NCBI GenBank assembly: GCA_910578305.1
Contig: CAJTQH010000045.1
Location: 222 to 19,524 of the forward strand
Origin: an uncultured Muribaculaceae bacterium
GTDB lineage: Bacteria > Bacteroidota > Bacteroidia > Bacteroidales > Muribaculaceae
DNA length: 19,303 nt
Reading direction: 5' to 3'
The position numbers and the translations under genes are program-made. Shown here piece after piece: positions 1 through 6,871 of this stretch; the stretch's first letter is position 1, and each line of letters starts with the position of its first letter. The notes beneath the pieces are model-generated. The model was not told the DNA's origin. It searched no databases and saw nothing but the letters and a program-made list of their open reading frames with translations.

Positions 1-406
1 CCACTGGTGCGTCCGCCTTCTCAAACTCCACAAAAACAAAACGCGAAGCATAGGAGGGACGGCTTCCCTACCCTCGCATGACAACACCCTCCAAAAACCC
101 ATTTAATATAGGAGGGAGGGCTTCCAGCCCTCGCACATCACCATCAGCAAAATCCGACTACAACCACACAGGAAAAACGGCATCCCTGCCCTCACATGAC
201 AACACCTTAAATCCTGATAACCAGTAGGGACGCGCCACTGGTGCGTCCGCCTTCTCAAACTCCACAAAAACAAAACGCAAAGCATAGGAGGGAGGGCTTC
301 CAGCCCTCGCACATTACCATCAGCAAACTCCGACTACAACCACACAAACAAAACGCGAAGCCCCGACAGAGCCCCGCGCCTAAACAGTTCAATACAGACC
401 GCAACA
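1..406. repeat. Intergenic repeat cluster 1 (no gene seen)
   Basis: This stretch downstream of the rubrerythrin gene holds no credible gene. It is built from two short repeat types. Type A starts TAGGAGGGA, has the core GGCTTCCAGCC and ends TCGCA. Copies lie at 51-79, 109-136 and 285-312, with a decayed copy near 177-196. Type B (29 nt) is complete at 222-250 and cut by the window edge at 1-16. Flanks are also shared: 1-56 matches 235-290 with one difference, and 109-170 matches 285-346 with two differences. Short ORFs here are repeat translations that recur as GWKPSLL or REGFQPSH in several frames, so I treat them as spurious. I see no rubrerythrin terminator in it. Confidence 0.85.
222..250. 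repeat. Type B palindromic repeat, copy 1
   Basis: This is a 29-nt element identical to the copy at 5414-5442. Its core is a near-perfect palindrome: 228-236 (GGACGCGCC) pairs with 240-248 (GGTGCGTCC) around a 3-nt ACT loop, with a single G-T wobble. A third, partial copy (ccactggtgcgtccgc) forms bases 1-16 of the window. The size and hairpin shape resemble REP-type intergenic repeats, but no mobilising enzyme is visible here. Confidence 0.85.
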
Positions 407-982
407 TCACATATCAAGCGCCACATAATGCTGATACGGATGATCGCAAGCCGGACACTCCTCTGGAGGAGTAGTACCCTCATAGATATAGCCGCACACA
501 AGACAGCGCCACTTTATAGGCTTCTCACGCTTCCACACAGTACCGTCCTTAACCTGCTTCAGATAAGCCTCAAAACGGTCGCGATGATGATTCTCAATCT
601 CTGCGATAGCCCTGAAATGCTCGGCTATATCAGCAAAACCCTCCTTCTCAGCCACCTTGGCAGAAGCAGTGTAAAACTTCACACCCTCCACCATCTCCTC
701 ATGAGCCGCAGTAGCCAGATTAGAAGCCGTATCGGCGATAACGCCGGCATCAACATCAACAGGCACATTCACCGAACCGCCCTCAAGCAACTTGAAAAAC
801 ACCTTCGCATGACGCAACTCATTGGCAGCAGTCTCAGCAAACAGCTCCTTTATCGGAAAATACTTCTCCTTCTCAGCCTGAGCGGCATAAAACGTATAGC
901 GGGAATATGCGGCCGACTCAGCCATATAGGCCACCACCAGATTTTTTTCAGTCTTAGTACCTTTAATACTCTTTGTTGCCAT
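407..982 (-). CDS. rbr: Rubrerythrin
   Basis: This 191-residue cytoplasmic non-haem iron protein belongs to a family that reduces hydrogen peroxide and protects anaerobes from oxidative stress. The N-terminal ferritin-like four-helix domain carries the expected di-iron ligands: E22, E55 with H58 (ExxH), E96/E99 (ExxE) and E130 with H133 (second ExxH). The C-terminal rubredoxin domain has a complete FeS4 knuckle, C160-x2-C163 and C176-x2-C179. Length and domain order match classical rubrerythrin. The start MATKSIKGT fits the family. The gene is divergent from the TonB receptor gene, and the 275-bp gap between them holds a Fur/PerR-like palindrome, which suggests peroxide or iron control. I could not find a convincing promoter for it. 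The identity is secure from the motifs. Confidence 0.97.
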   Translation of the reverse strand: MATKSIKGTKTEKNLVVAYMAESAAYSRYTFYAAQAEKEKYFPIKELFAETAANELRHAKVFFKLLEGGSVNVPVDVDAGVIADTASNLATAAHEEMVEGVKFYTASAKVAEKEGFADIAEHFRAIAEIENHHRDRFEAYLKQVKDGTVWKREKPIKWRCLVCGYIYEGTTPPEECPACDHPYQHYVALDM

Positions 983-1131
983 AATATAAATAATAATGTA
1001 TATTTAGTTAATACTCATATATTGCGCTACGATTACAGCAAAATCCTATTGCTACAGACCTAACAAACTCCCGGCAACGCATGTTCACCACACCCACTAT
1101 TTAGACCACATCCACATTAAGCACGCCTATT

Positions 1132-1150
1132 GTTTAGAATTATTCTACAC
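1132..1150. promoter_or_regulatory. Fur/PerR-like 9-1-9 inverted repeat (candidate operator)
   Basis: GTTTAGAATTATTCTACAC is a 9-1-9 inverted repeat centred on T1141, with eight of nine pairs matching and a perfect inner TAGAAT-T-ATTCTA. Architecture and AT content resemble Fur-family boxes, especially the PerR consensus TTATAATNATTATAA. It sits between a peroxide-defence gene (rubrerythrin, ATG 150 bp away) and a TonB-dependent receptor gene (-33 box about 50 bp away). Binding by a Fur-family repressor is an inference; no regulator gene lies in the window. Confidence 0.5.
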
Positions 1151-1198
1151 GTATATTATTAAACCACAACACTATAACCCTATTCCATGCACACAACT

Positions 1199-1230
1199 AT
1201 TGCAACTATCGATAATTTAACCTACCTTTG
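1199..1230 (+). promoter_or_regulatory. Bacteroidetes-type promoter for the TonB receptor gene
   Basis: The -33-like ATTG at 1199-1202 and the -7 box TACCTTTG at 1223-1230 are separated by exactly 20 nt, matching the TTTG-N20-TAnnTTTG consensus. The expected transcript start is near 1236, leaving a leader of about 20 nt before the ATG at 1258. Confidence 0.75.
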
Positions 1231-1257
1231 CAGCCGATTTAAAACACATATCACATC

Positions 1258-3583
1258 ATGCGCACAACACACCCCACACACCGCATCCGCATCCCACTGC
1301 TCTCATCGCTCCTCATCATCGCAGCCATACTTGCATCACCACGCACCGCCGCCGCCACACTCAGCGACGCCAACATCGTGGGCCACGTACTCGAAACAGG
1401 CACCGACGAACACCTTCCGGGCGTCGTAGTGCACATCATCGGCACATCCATGAGCGCAGCCACAGACATATCCGGACACTACTCCATACTCAACATCGCA
1501 CCGGGCACATACACCGTCGAAGCACGCTGCGCAGGCTACATCTCCACACGACGCAAAGTGACCGTACAGGCACACCAGACACTCGAACTCAACTTCTCCG
1601 TAGCCCCCGACGCCATGCAACTCGAACAAGTAGTCGTAACAGGCAACCGATCCGAAGTAAAACGCCGCGAAAGCTCCACACTCGTCGGAGTCATCGGAGC
1701 ACCGACATTCGACCTCGTAAGCGCATCATGCCTCGCCGACGGACTCAGCTTCCAACCGGGCGTAAGAGTCGAAAACGACTGCCAGAACTGCGGATTCACA
1801 CAAGTGCGCATCAACGGACTCGACGGACACTACTCACAGATACTCATGAACTCACGCCCCGTATTCTCCGCACTCACAGGAGTCTACGGACTCGAACAGA
1901 TACCAGCCAACATGATTGAACGCGTCGAAATCATGCGTGGAGGCGGATCCGCGCTATTCGGATCATCTGCCATCGGAGGCACCGTCAACAAAAGACCCCC
2001 TCAGCAACTGCGCCGAAGCAGCCCACACCATAACATCCATCGGACTCAGCGGAGCTCTCGACAACAACACCACCGTCAGCGGATCCATTGTCGGCGAAAA
2101 CTCACGCATAGGCATGTTCGTATTCGGGCAAAACCGCGTCCGCGACGGATACGACCACGACGGCGACGGATTCACCGAAATAGCACAACTCAAGACACAG
2201 ACCGTTGGACTCAGAGCATTCCTCAGACCCTCCGACTACTCACGCCTGACACTCGAATACCACGGCACACACGAATACCGCCGCGGAGGCGATCAGCTCG
2301 ACATGCAGCCACACATGGCAATGATCGCCGAACAGACCGACCACAACATACACGCACTCGACCTGCAGGCCAACTTCTGGACACCCGGCAACGCCAACCG
2401 ATTCAGCACATTCGCATCAATGCAGAACACACGCCGGTCAAGCTACTACGGCAGCGACATGGACCCCGACGCATACGGACACACACGCGACCTCGTGGCA
2501 CTCGGAGGCGCACAATACATCCACTCGTTCAGCCGACTATGGTTCATGCCGTCCGAACTCACCGCAGGACTCGAATACAACTTCAACCGCCTCAACGACG
2601 TCACACTCGGCTACGACCACGACGTCACCCAATGCATAAGCATCTATAGCGCATACCTCCAGAACGAATGGCGCGACTCGCGATGGGGACTCCTCATTGG
2701 AGCACGACTCGACAAACACTCACTCATCAGCCGACCGATACTGTCACCGAGAGCCAACATCCGATTCAACCCCACCGACGACATAAACCTCCGACTCAGC
2801 TACTCCACCGGATTCCGATCGCCACAGGCCTACGACGAAGACTTCCACGTAGCCATCGTTGGAGGCGACCGCGTAGTCACCGTACTCGCACCCGACCTAA
2901 AGCAAGAAAGCAGCCAAAGCATCAGCGGATCAGCCGACTACTTCCATACATTCGGATCCGTACAGACCAACTTCACACTCGAAGCATTCTTCACCGACCT
3001 TCGCGACGTATTCATCCTCCGACAACTCGACGAACCCGACGCCGCAGGCAACGCCGTACTGCAGCGAACCAACGGCGACGGAGCACGCGTATGGGGCATG
3101 AGCGCCGAAGCACGCGCCGTATTCCCATGGCGCATGCAGCTGCAAGCCGGATTCACGCTACAGCGCAGCCGATACAAGACACCCGAGCAATGGAGCGACA
3201 ACCCCGACGTACCACCCGTCCGACGCATGTTCCGCACACCCGACGCCTACGGATACCTCACCCTCACCTACAACCCCATCACACCACTGCAGATAGCCCT
3301 CTCAGCCACATACACCGGCCCAATGCTCGTACAACACCTCGAAGGATCAGGCACACCCGTCGACATAGCCAAAGTCACACGCTCATTCTTCGACGCCGGA
3401 CTCAAGATATCCTACGACTTCCGCATATTCAACCACTCATCGCTGCAGCTCAACGCCGGCATACAAAACATCTTCAACGCCTACCAGCGCGACTTCGACC
3501 GCGGACACCTCCGCGACTCAGGCTACATCTACGGCCCGTCGCTTCCACGATCCGTCTACGCCGGCATCCGCATACACATCTGA
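1258..3583 (+). pseudogene. TonB-dependent outer-membrane receptor, disrupted by a frameshift
   Basis: Receptors of this family import iron complexes, cobalamin or other scarce ligands across the outer membrane with energy from TonB. The first frame (from 1258) gives a signal peptide with hydrophobic core near residues 13-30, a CarboxypepD_reg-like beta-sandwich (GHVLETG...LPGVVVHI...G) and a plug domain ending VEIMRGGGSALFGSSAIGGTVN. It then runs out of frame to a stop at 2649. The second frame continues homologously from about 1988 (TKDP...) through the whole beta-barrel to the stop at 3583. The expected GTVNIITKDP has lost 8 nt. Restoring 8 nt gives exactly 778 codons (777 aa), a normal family length. 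A CQNCG motif precedes the plug core. The ligand cannot be told. This could be a pseudogene, a strain variant or an assembly artefact; the family call itself is firm. Confidence 0.9.
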
Positions 3584-3640
3584 CGACCGTACCCCGACGC
3601 ATAAATCCCTCCTCATACATGCGGATTAGAATTTAATTCG

Positions 3641-3648
3641 TATATTTG
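3641..3648 (+). promoter_or_regulatory. -7 box close to the glycosyltransferase start
   Basis: TATATTTG is a perfect TAnnTTTG box that ends only 7 nt before the ATG at 3656. Transcription would start at or within a few bases of the start codon, so the mRNA would be leaderless or nearly so. No good -33 element is seen at the expected distance. Confidence 0.5.
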
Positions 3649-3655
3649 CGCCGCC

Positions 3656-4858
3656 ATGAAACAACGAGTCATCATCGTCACAAAATTCTACTACCGCCGC
3701 GGAGGCGACTGCATCTACGCCCTGAATCTCGAAAAGATGCTCCGCGAGCACGGACACGAAGTAGCCGTGTTTGCCATGCAGTACCCCGACAACGACCCAT
3801 CGCAATGGAGCGCATACTGGCCCGCCGAAGTCACATTCTCCGGCGGAATCACACACCGCATCGCAGCCATGAAACGCACCATGGGCATAGGCGAAGTAGC
3901 CTCACAGTTCAGCAGACTGATGCACGACTTCCGACCGCACGTCGTACACCTCAACAACATCCACTCCTACCTCTCGCCAGTCGTAGCCACACTCGCCGCA
4001 AAAGCCGGAGCACGAGTCGTCTGGACACTCCACGACTACAAACTCCTGTGCCCCGCCTACTCATGCATGCGCCAAGGCCACACATGCGAACTCTGCTTCA
4101 CCGACAAAAGCAAAGTCCTCACCACACGCTGCATGAAAGGATCACTCGCAGCAAGCACCCTCGCCTACGCCGAAGCACTCCGCTGGAACCGCACCACCCT
4201 TCAGCGCCACACCGACGCATTCATCTGCCCCAGCGCATTCATGGCCGAAAAAATGCGGCAAGGCCGATTCGACCCCAACAGGCTCATCACACTCTGCAAC
4301 TTCATCGCACCCTCAATGCTCTTACACTACAGCAGCGCCGACCCACTCGCAGGCAACACATCACCCTACTACTGCTACATCGGACGCCTGTCCGAAGAAA
4401 AAGGCGTGCGCACACTCCTCGAAGCCGCATCACAACTACCCTACACACTAAAAGTAGCAGGCGACGGACCACTCGCACAAGAACTCACACAACGCTACGC
4501 CCATAACCCCCGCATCCAACTGCTCGGACGCCTCGACGCCACACAAATCCTCCAACTCCTCAGCCACGCACGCCTGTCAGTAATGCCCTCCGAATGCTAC
4601 GAAAACAACCCCCTCGGAGTCATCGAATCACTATGCACCGGCACACCCGTCGTCGGAGCACACATCGGCGGCATACCCGAACTCATCGACAACACACGCG
4701 GACTCACATACAAAAGCGGCGACACCGCCGACCTCATGCACACCATCACACAAGCATGGGACACACCATTCGACCGCACCGCCATACAGACCGATGCACT
4801 ACAAGCATTCTCACCCGAAACCTACTACACACGACTCATCGACATCTACTCAGCCTGA
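3656..4858 (+). CDS. Glycosyltransferase, family 4 type (GT-B fold)
   Basis: This 400-residue cytoplasmic or membrane-associated enzyme transfers sugar from a nucleotide sugar to a growing surface glycan. The N-terminal Rossmann half starts KQRVIIVTKFYYRRGG, a glycine-rich acceptor loop. HLNNIHSYLSP and TLHDYKLLCPAYSCM follow, with a cysteine cluster (CMRQGHTCELCF...C) seen in many Bacteroidetes relatives. The C-terminal half has the donor-binding GRLSEEKGVRTLLEAA and the E-x7-E type motif ECYENNPLGVIE followed by GTPVVGAHIGGIPELI. No signal peptide or membrane segment is seen. There are no polysaccharide-cluster neighbours, so the product (capsule, LPS or protein glycan) is unknown. The gene ends tail to tail with the next gene, overlapping it by 13 bp. 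A role in surface glycan synthesis is inferred from the family. Confidence 0.9.
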   Translation: MKQRVIIVTKFYYRRGGDCIYALNLEKMLREHGHEVAVFAMQYPDNDPSQWSAYWPAEVTFSGGITHRIAAMKRTMGIGEVASQFSRLMHDFRPHVVHLNNIHSYLSPVVATLAAKAGARVVWTLHDYKLLCPAYSCMRQGHTCELCFTDKSKVLTTRCMKGSLAASTLAYAEALRWNRTTLQRHTDAFICPSAFMAEKMRQGRFDPNRLITLCNFIAPSMLLHYSSADPLAGNTSPYYCYIGRLSEEKGVRTLLEAASQLPYTLKVAGDGPLAQELTQRYAHNPRIQLLGRLDATQILQLLSHARLSVMPSECYENNPLGVIESLCTGTPVVGAHIGGIPELIDNTRGLTYKSGDTADLMHTITQAWDTPFDRTAIQTDALQAFSPETYYTRLIDIYSA

Positions 4859-5127
4859 CCGCCACCGCGCCGAAAACAACCCCGAACACGCGACAGCCCC
4901 TCCTTGCCCAAAATAAGCAAAGCCGCATACTGCGCCGTCTTCGCAAGACCGAAAAACACCACCCACAGCACACCCTTCACACCCGCCGACAAAGGCAGAA
5001 ACATCTGAGCGAACGAAAACACATAACACACACCACACACACCGAGCACCCACAGCCCCGTACGCATCGACAGCCCCGCCAACCGGCGACGCATCCCAGC
5101 CACCACATCACTCAATCTCCTATTCAT
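4846..5127 (-). CDS. Small predicted membrane protein, unknown function
   Basis: Starting at MNRRLSDVVAG, this 93-residue protein has two hydrophobic segments, at about residues 24-44 and 51-73. Its basic N-terminus and C-terminus (RVRGCFRRGGG) would both face the cytoplasm in a hairpin topology. The segment WVVFFGLAKTAQYAALLILGKEG looks like a conserved small-protein core, but I do not recognise the family. I chose this start because a TATATTTG -7 box lies just upstream (5133-5140, minus strand) and because the longer upstream reading frame is only repeat translation. The stop overlaps the 3' end of the convergent glycosyltransferase gene by 13 bp. Codons end in G/T, as expected for a minus-strand gene here. 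Confidence 0.6.
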   Translation of the reverse strand: MNRRLSDVVAGMRRRLAGLSMRTGLWVLGVCGVCYVFSFAQMFLPLSAGVKGVLWVVFFGLAKTAQYAALLILGKEGLSRVRGCFRRGGGQAE

Positions 5128-5132
5128 ACCCA

Positions 5133-5140
5133 CAAATATA
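5133..5140 (-). promoter_or_regulatory. -7 box 5 nt from the start codon of the small membrane protein
   Basis: On the minus strand TATATTTG (5140 to 5133) ends 5 nt before the ATG at 5127, so the transcript would be effectively leaderless. A TTTG at 5159-5156 lies at only 15 nt spacing, and there is no box at the ideal 20 nt. Confidence 0.45.
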
Positions 5141-5162
5141 CACAAAATATCCCAACAAAGCT

Positions 5163-5517
5163 TAGGAGGGAGGGCTTCCAGCCCTCGCATACCCACAAAC
5201 AAAAACGAAAGCATAGGAGGGACGGCTTCCAGCCATCGCAAACCAACACCCGCAAAACCACCAGCACACATAGGAGGGAGGGCTTCCAGCCGTCGCATAC
5301 CAACAAACAAAAGCTTAGAACTGACCAAACATCCAGCCGTCGCGTTCCCTAACAAAAGTGCTTCCCGCCAAGGTCGAAATCCGTCACATAATATCGGCTT
5401 AAAAACTGACAAACAGTAGGGACGCGCCACTGGTGCGTCCGCATAGGAGGGACAGCATCCTGCCATCGCATACCCACAAACGCAAACATAGAACTGACCT
5501 GGCATCCTGCCCTCGCA
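5163..5517. repeat. Intergenic repeat cluster 2
   Basis: The type A repeat (TAGGAGGGA start, GGCTTCCAGCC core, TCGCA end) recurs at 5163-5190, 5214-5240, 5271-5297 and, altered, at 5444-5471. Decayed copies lie at 5315-5343 and 5489-5517. One complete type B palindrome lies at 5414-5442, directly abutting the type A copy at 5444. Spacers are A/C-rich and partly shared with cluster 1 (acaaaaacgaaagcata is similar to the spacer near 33-52). Spacing is irregular (about 51 and 57 nt), so this is not a CRISPR array. The rest of the 5128-5753 gap holds two promoters, a minus-strand terminator and no gene. Confidence 0.85.
5414..5442. repeat. Type B palindromic repeat, copy 2
   Basis: This copy is identical over 29 nt to 222-250, more than 5 kb away, and has the same near-perfect hairpin with a 3-nt loop. 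The sequence upstream is only loosely similar (ctgacaaa here, ctgataac there) and the sequence downstream differs, so the 29 nt behave as the conserved unit. Confidence 0.85.
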
Positions 5518-5528
5518 AAAGCATCCAC

Positions 5529-5562
5529 AAAAAAAGAGCCCCTGTCCGAAAACGGAAGGGGC
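5529..5562 (-). terminator. Strong minus-strand intrinsic terminator without an evident gene
   Basis: GCCCCT (5538-5543), a bulged G and TCCG (5545-5548) pair with CGGA (5553-5556) and AGGGGC (5557-5562) around an AAAA loop. On the minus strand the hairpin is followed by seven Ts (complement of 5529-5535) after a TC. No minus-strand gene lies between it and the start of the DUF177 gene, so it may end a small RNA or block antisense transcription. Confidence 0.75.
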
Positions 5563-5679
5563 CGAGAAGGTTATCTGATCTCTGAATAATCGTGACTTTT
5601 TATAAACGCCAGCAAAATGCCTTCTCTTACCGACAAAACAAACCACCCGTCCCGAAAGTTTTCGCCACACACCCTATTT

Positions 5680-5711
5680 TTTGCACGAATGAAAAGTATT
5701 GCCTACATTTG
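5680..5711 (+). promoter_or_regulatory. Bacteroidetes-type promoter for the DUF177-rpmF block
   Basis: TTTG at 5680-5683, 20 nt, then TACATTTG at 5704-5711 is an exact fit to the consensus. The predicted transcript start near 5717 leaves a leader of about 36 nt before the GTG at 5754. Confidence 0.85.
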
Positions 5712-5753
5712 TGAATACAATCCACAAAACGTTTCACTCAACAATCATTCACC

Positions 5754-6353
5754 GTGGGAAAATTCACAGCATACAAGCTGCCCCTCAAAAGCCTGTCTAC
5801 CGGAGAATACGAATATGAATACCGGCTCAGCAAGCAATTCTTCAACGACATGGAGAGCGCCGACATACACGACGCCGACCTCAACGTAAAACTCACCATA
5901 GAGCACCGCCACGAAGCATACACACTCAGCTTCCTCATCACAGGCACCATCACACTCATCTGCGACAGATGCCTCGACGACCTCATAATGCCCGTCGACA
6001 CCACCTACACCATAACCGTCAAATACGGCGAAGACTACAACGACGAATCCGACGACCTGCTCATAATACCCGAATCCGACAGCTTCCTCAACGTAGCATA
6101 CATGCTCTACGACACCGTAGCACTCACCATACCGATCAAGCACGTCCATCCACTCGGCAAATGCAACCGGCAGATGAGCGCCATGCTGCGCAAGCACCGC
6201 GCACACCGTCCCGACGACGAAGACACACAGCTCGAAGACGACCTGATCGACGAAATCGACTCGATCGACAACAACACACTGCCCGACAACACACCCGTCG
6301 ACCCTCGATGGGACGGACTCAGAAAACTCGCCGACAACAACACCGACAGCTGA
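5754..6353 (+). CDS. DUF177 (YceD-family) protein
   Basis: This 199-residue soluble protein belongs to a family encoded almost everywhere directly before rpmF. The family is linked to 23S rRNA accumulation in plants and bacteria, but its exact mechanism is not established. Visible features are the CDRCL motif (C70, C73) inside ITLICDRCLDDLIMPVDT, an acidic stretch near residues 155-180 (DDEDTQLEDDLIDEIDSID), HPLGKCNRQM and the C-terminal DPRWDGLRKL. The start is GTG: MGKFTAYKLPLKSL fits relatives, no in-frame ATG exists before residue 33, and the promoter sits just upstream. It is followed by rpmF after 202 bp, where a second promoter lies. Confidence 0.88.
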   Translation: MGKFTAYKLPLKSLSTGEYEYEYRLSKQFFNDMESADIHDADLNVKLTIEHRHEAYTLSFLITGTITLICDRCLDDLIMPVDTTYTITVKYGEDYNDESDDLLIIPESDSFLNVAYMLYDTVALTIPIKHVHPLGKCNRQMSAMLRKHRAHRPDDEDTQLEDDLIDEIDSIDNNTLPDNTPVDPRWDGLRKLADNNTDS

Positions 6354-6437
6354 CAAACGCACACACATCTGCCACACACAAGGCCCGGCATCAGTGAAGA
6401 CATCAGCCACAGCCACATTGATTTTTCCACCTTAATT

Positions 6438-6469
6438 CTTGGTAGAGTGCAAGATATTCTATAACTTTG
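6438..6469 (+). promoter_or_regulatory. Promoter for rpmF
   Basis: CTTG at 6438-6441 and TAACTTTG at 6462-6469 are 20 nt apart. A transcript starting near 6475 would have a leader of about 80 nt that contains the hairpin at 6483-6499. Confidence 0.75.
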
Positions 6470-6482
6470 CAAAGTTTTTTCA

Positions 6483-6499
6483 CCGGACACACCGTCCGG
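6483..6499 (+). promoter_or_regulatory. GC-rich hairpin in the rpmF leader
   Basis: CCGGAC (6483-6488) and GTCCGG (6494-6499) form a perfect 6-bp stem with a 5-nt loop. No T-run follows, so it is not an intrinsic terminator. Its place in the leader of a ribosomal protein gene makes a regulatory or stabilising role possible but unproven. Confidence 0.4.
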
Positions 6500-6555
6500 C
6501 GAATGTTACACAATGTGTAAAATACAAATATATAACGAAATAATAACTTAAAGCA

Positions 6556-6738
6556 ATGGCACATCCCAAACGAAAACAATCAAAGACACGTACAGCCAAG
6601 CGTAGAACACACGACAAGGCTGTTGCCCCCACTCTGGCACTTTGCCCCAACTGCGGAGCATGGCACATCTACCACACAGTATGTGGCGAATGCGGCTACT
6701 ACCGCGGCAAGATAGCTATCGAAAAGGCTGAAGTCTAA
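6556..6738 (+). CDS. rpmF: 50S ribosomal protein L32
   Basis: This 60-residue structural protein of the large ribosomal subunit has the canonical start MAHPKRKQSKTRTAKRR, a basic rRNA-binding tail, and a zinc ribbon C30-x2-C33 ... C43-x2-C46 (CPNCG, CGECGYYRG). Length and sequence are typical, and all four cysteines are present, so this is the zinc-binding form. It lies between the DUF177 gene and fabH in the usual order, with its own promoter and an 86-nt leader. The 176-nt gap to fabH contains two strong hairpins that could tune read-through. Confidence 0.98.
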   Translation: MAHPKRKQSKTRTAKRRTHDKAVAPTLALCPNCGAWHIYHTVCGECGYYRGKIAIEKAEV

Positions 6739-6747
6739 CCGAAGCCC

Positions 6748-6786
6748 GCGCCGGGTGGAATGTTGAGACACGCCACCCTTTGGCGC
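6748..6786 (+). other. Strong hairpin between rpmF and fabH
   Basis: GCGCC (6748-6752) plus GGGTGG (6753-6758) pair with CCACCC (6773-6778) and GGCGC (6782-6786). The stem is 11 bp with a 3-nt bulge and a 14-nt loop. It starts 10 nt after the rpmF stop codon. No U-tract follows, so it is more likely an RNA-processing or partial termination structure than a full terminator. Confidence 0.5.
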
Positions 6787-6840
6787 ACGCTATCGCAAAC
6801 GTGACCATTAGTTATATATAGCGCGGGACATGACCTATTC

Positions 6841-6871
6841 TCCTGGATATCGATCCGTCGATATTGCGGGA
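6841..6871 (+). promoter_or_regulatory. Long hairpin in the fabH leader
   Basis: ATATCGA (6847-6853) and TCGATAT (6858-6864) pair perfectly around TCCG. The stem extends through G6846-T6865 and, past a bulged G6866, through TCCTG (6841-6845) with CGGGA (6867-6871). The total is about 13 bp with two wobbles. It lies 44 nt before the fabH start, with no T-run. I recognise no known riboswitch. Confidence 0.4.

Noticed and set aside
51..60. AGGAGG in the type A repeat as a ribosome binding site
   Set aside because: It is not placed before any credible start codon, and genes in this window do not use Shine-Dalgarno sequences.
428..1063. 211-codon plus-strand frame across the rubrerythrin gene
   Set aside because: It is antisense to rubrerythrin, which has all metal ligands, and its own translation shows no recognisable domain.
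1980..2649. Programmed frameshifting as a way to make the full TonB receptor
   Set aside because: Residues are missing at the junction (IIT linker) and the size change fits an 8-nt deletion. I see no slippery heptamer followed by a hairpin, so a mutation or artefact explains it better.
2668..4506. Long Arg/His/Thr-rich plus-strand frames overlapping the TonB receptor and glycosyltransferase genes
   Set aside because: They are out-of-frame shadows of CA-rich coding sequence without domain or promoter support.
5163..5517. CRISPR array
   Set aside because: The repeats are unequal and partly decayed, spacing is irregular, spacers resemble each other, and no cas gene is present.
5128..5670. Upstream extension of the small membrane protein to a 274-residue protein
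   Set aside because: The extra residues are translations of the type A and B repeats (LEALPP, GWKPSLL) and of the terminator region. A -7 box directly precedes the ATG at 5127.
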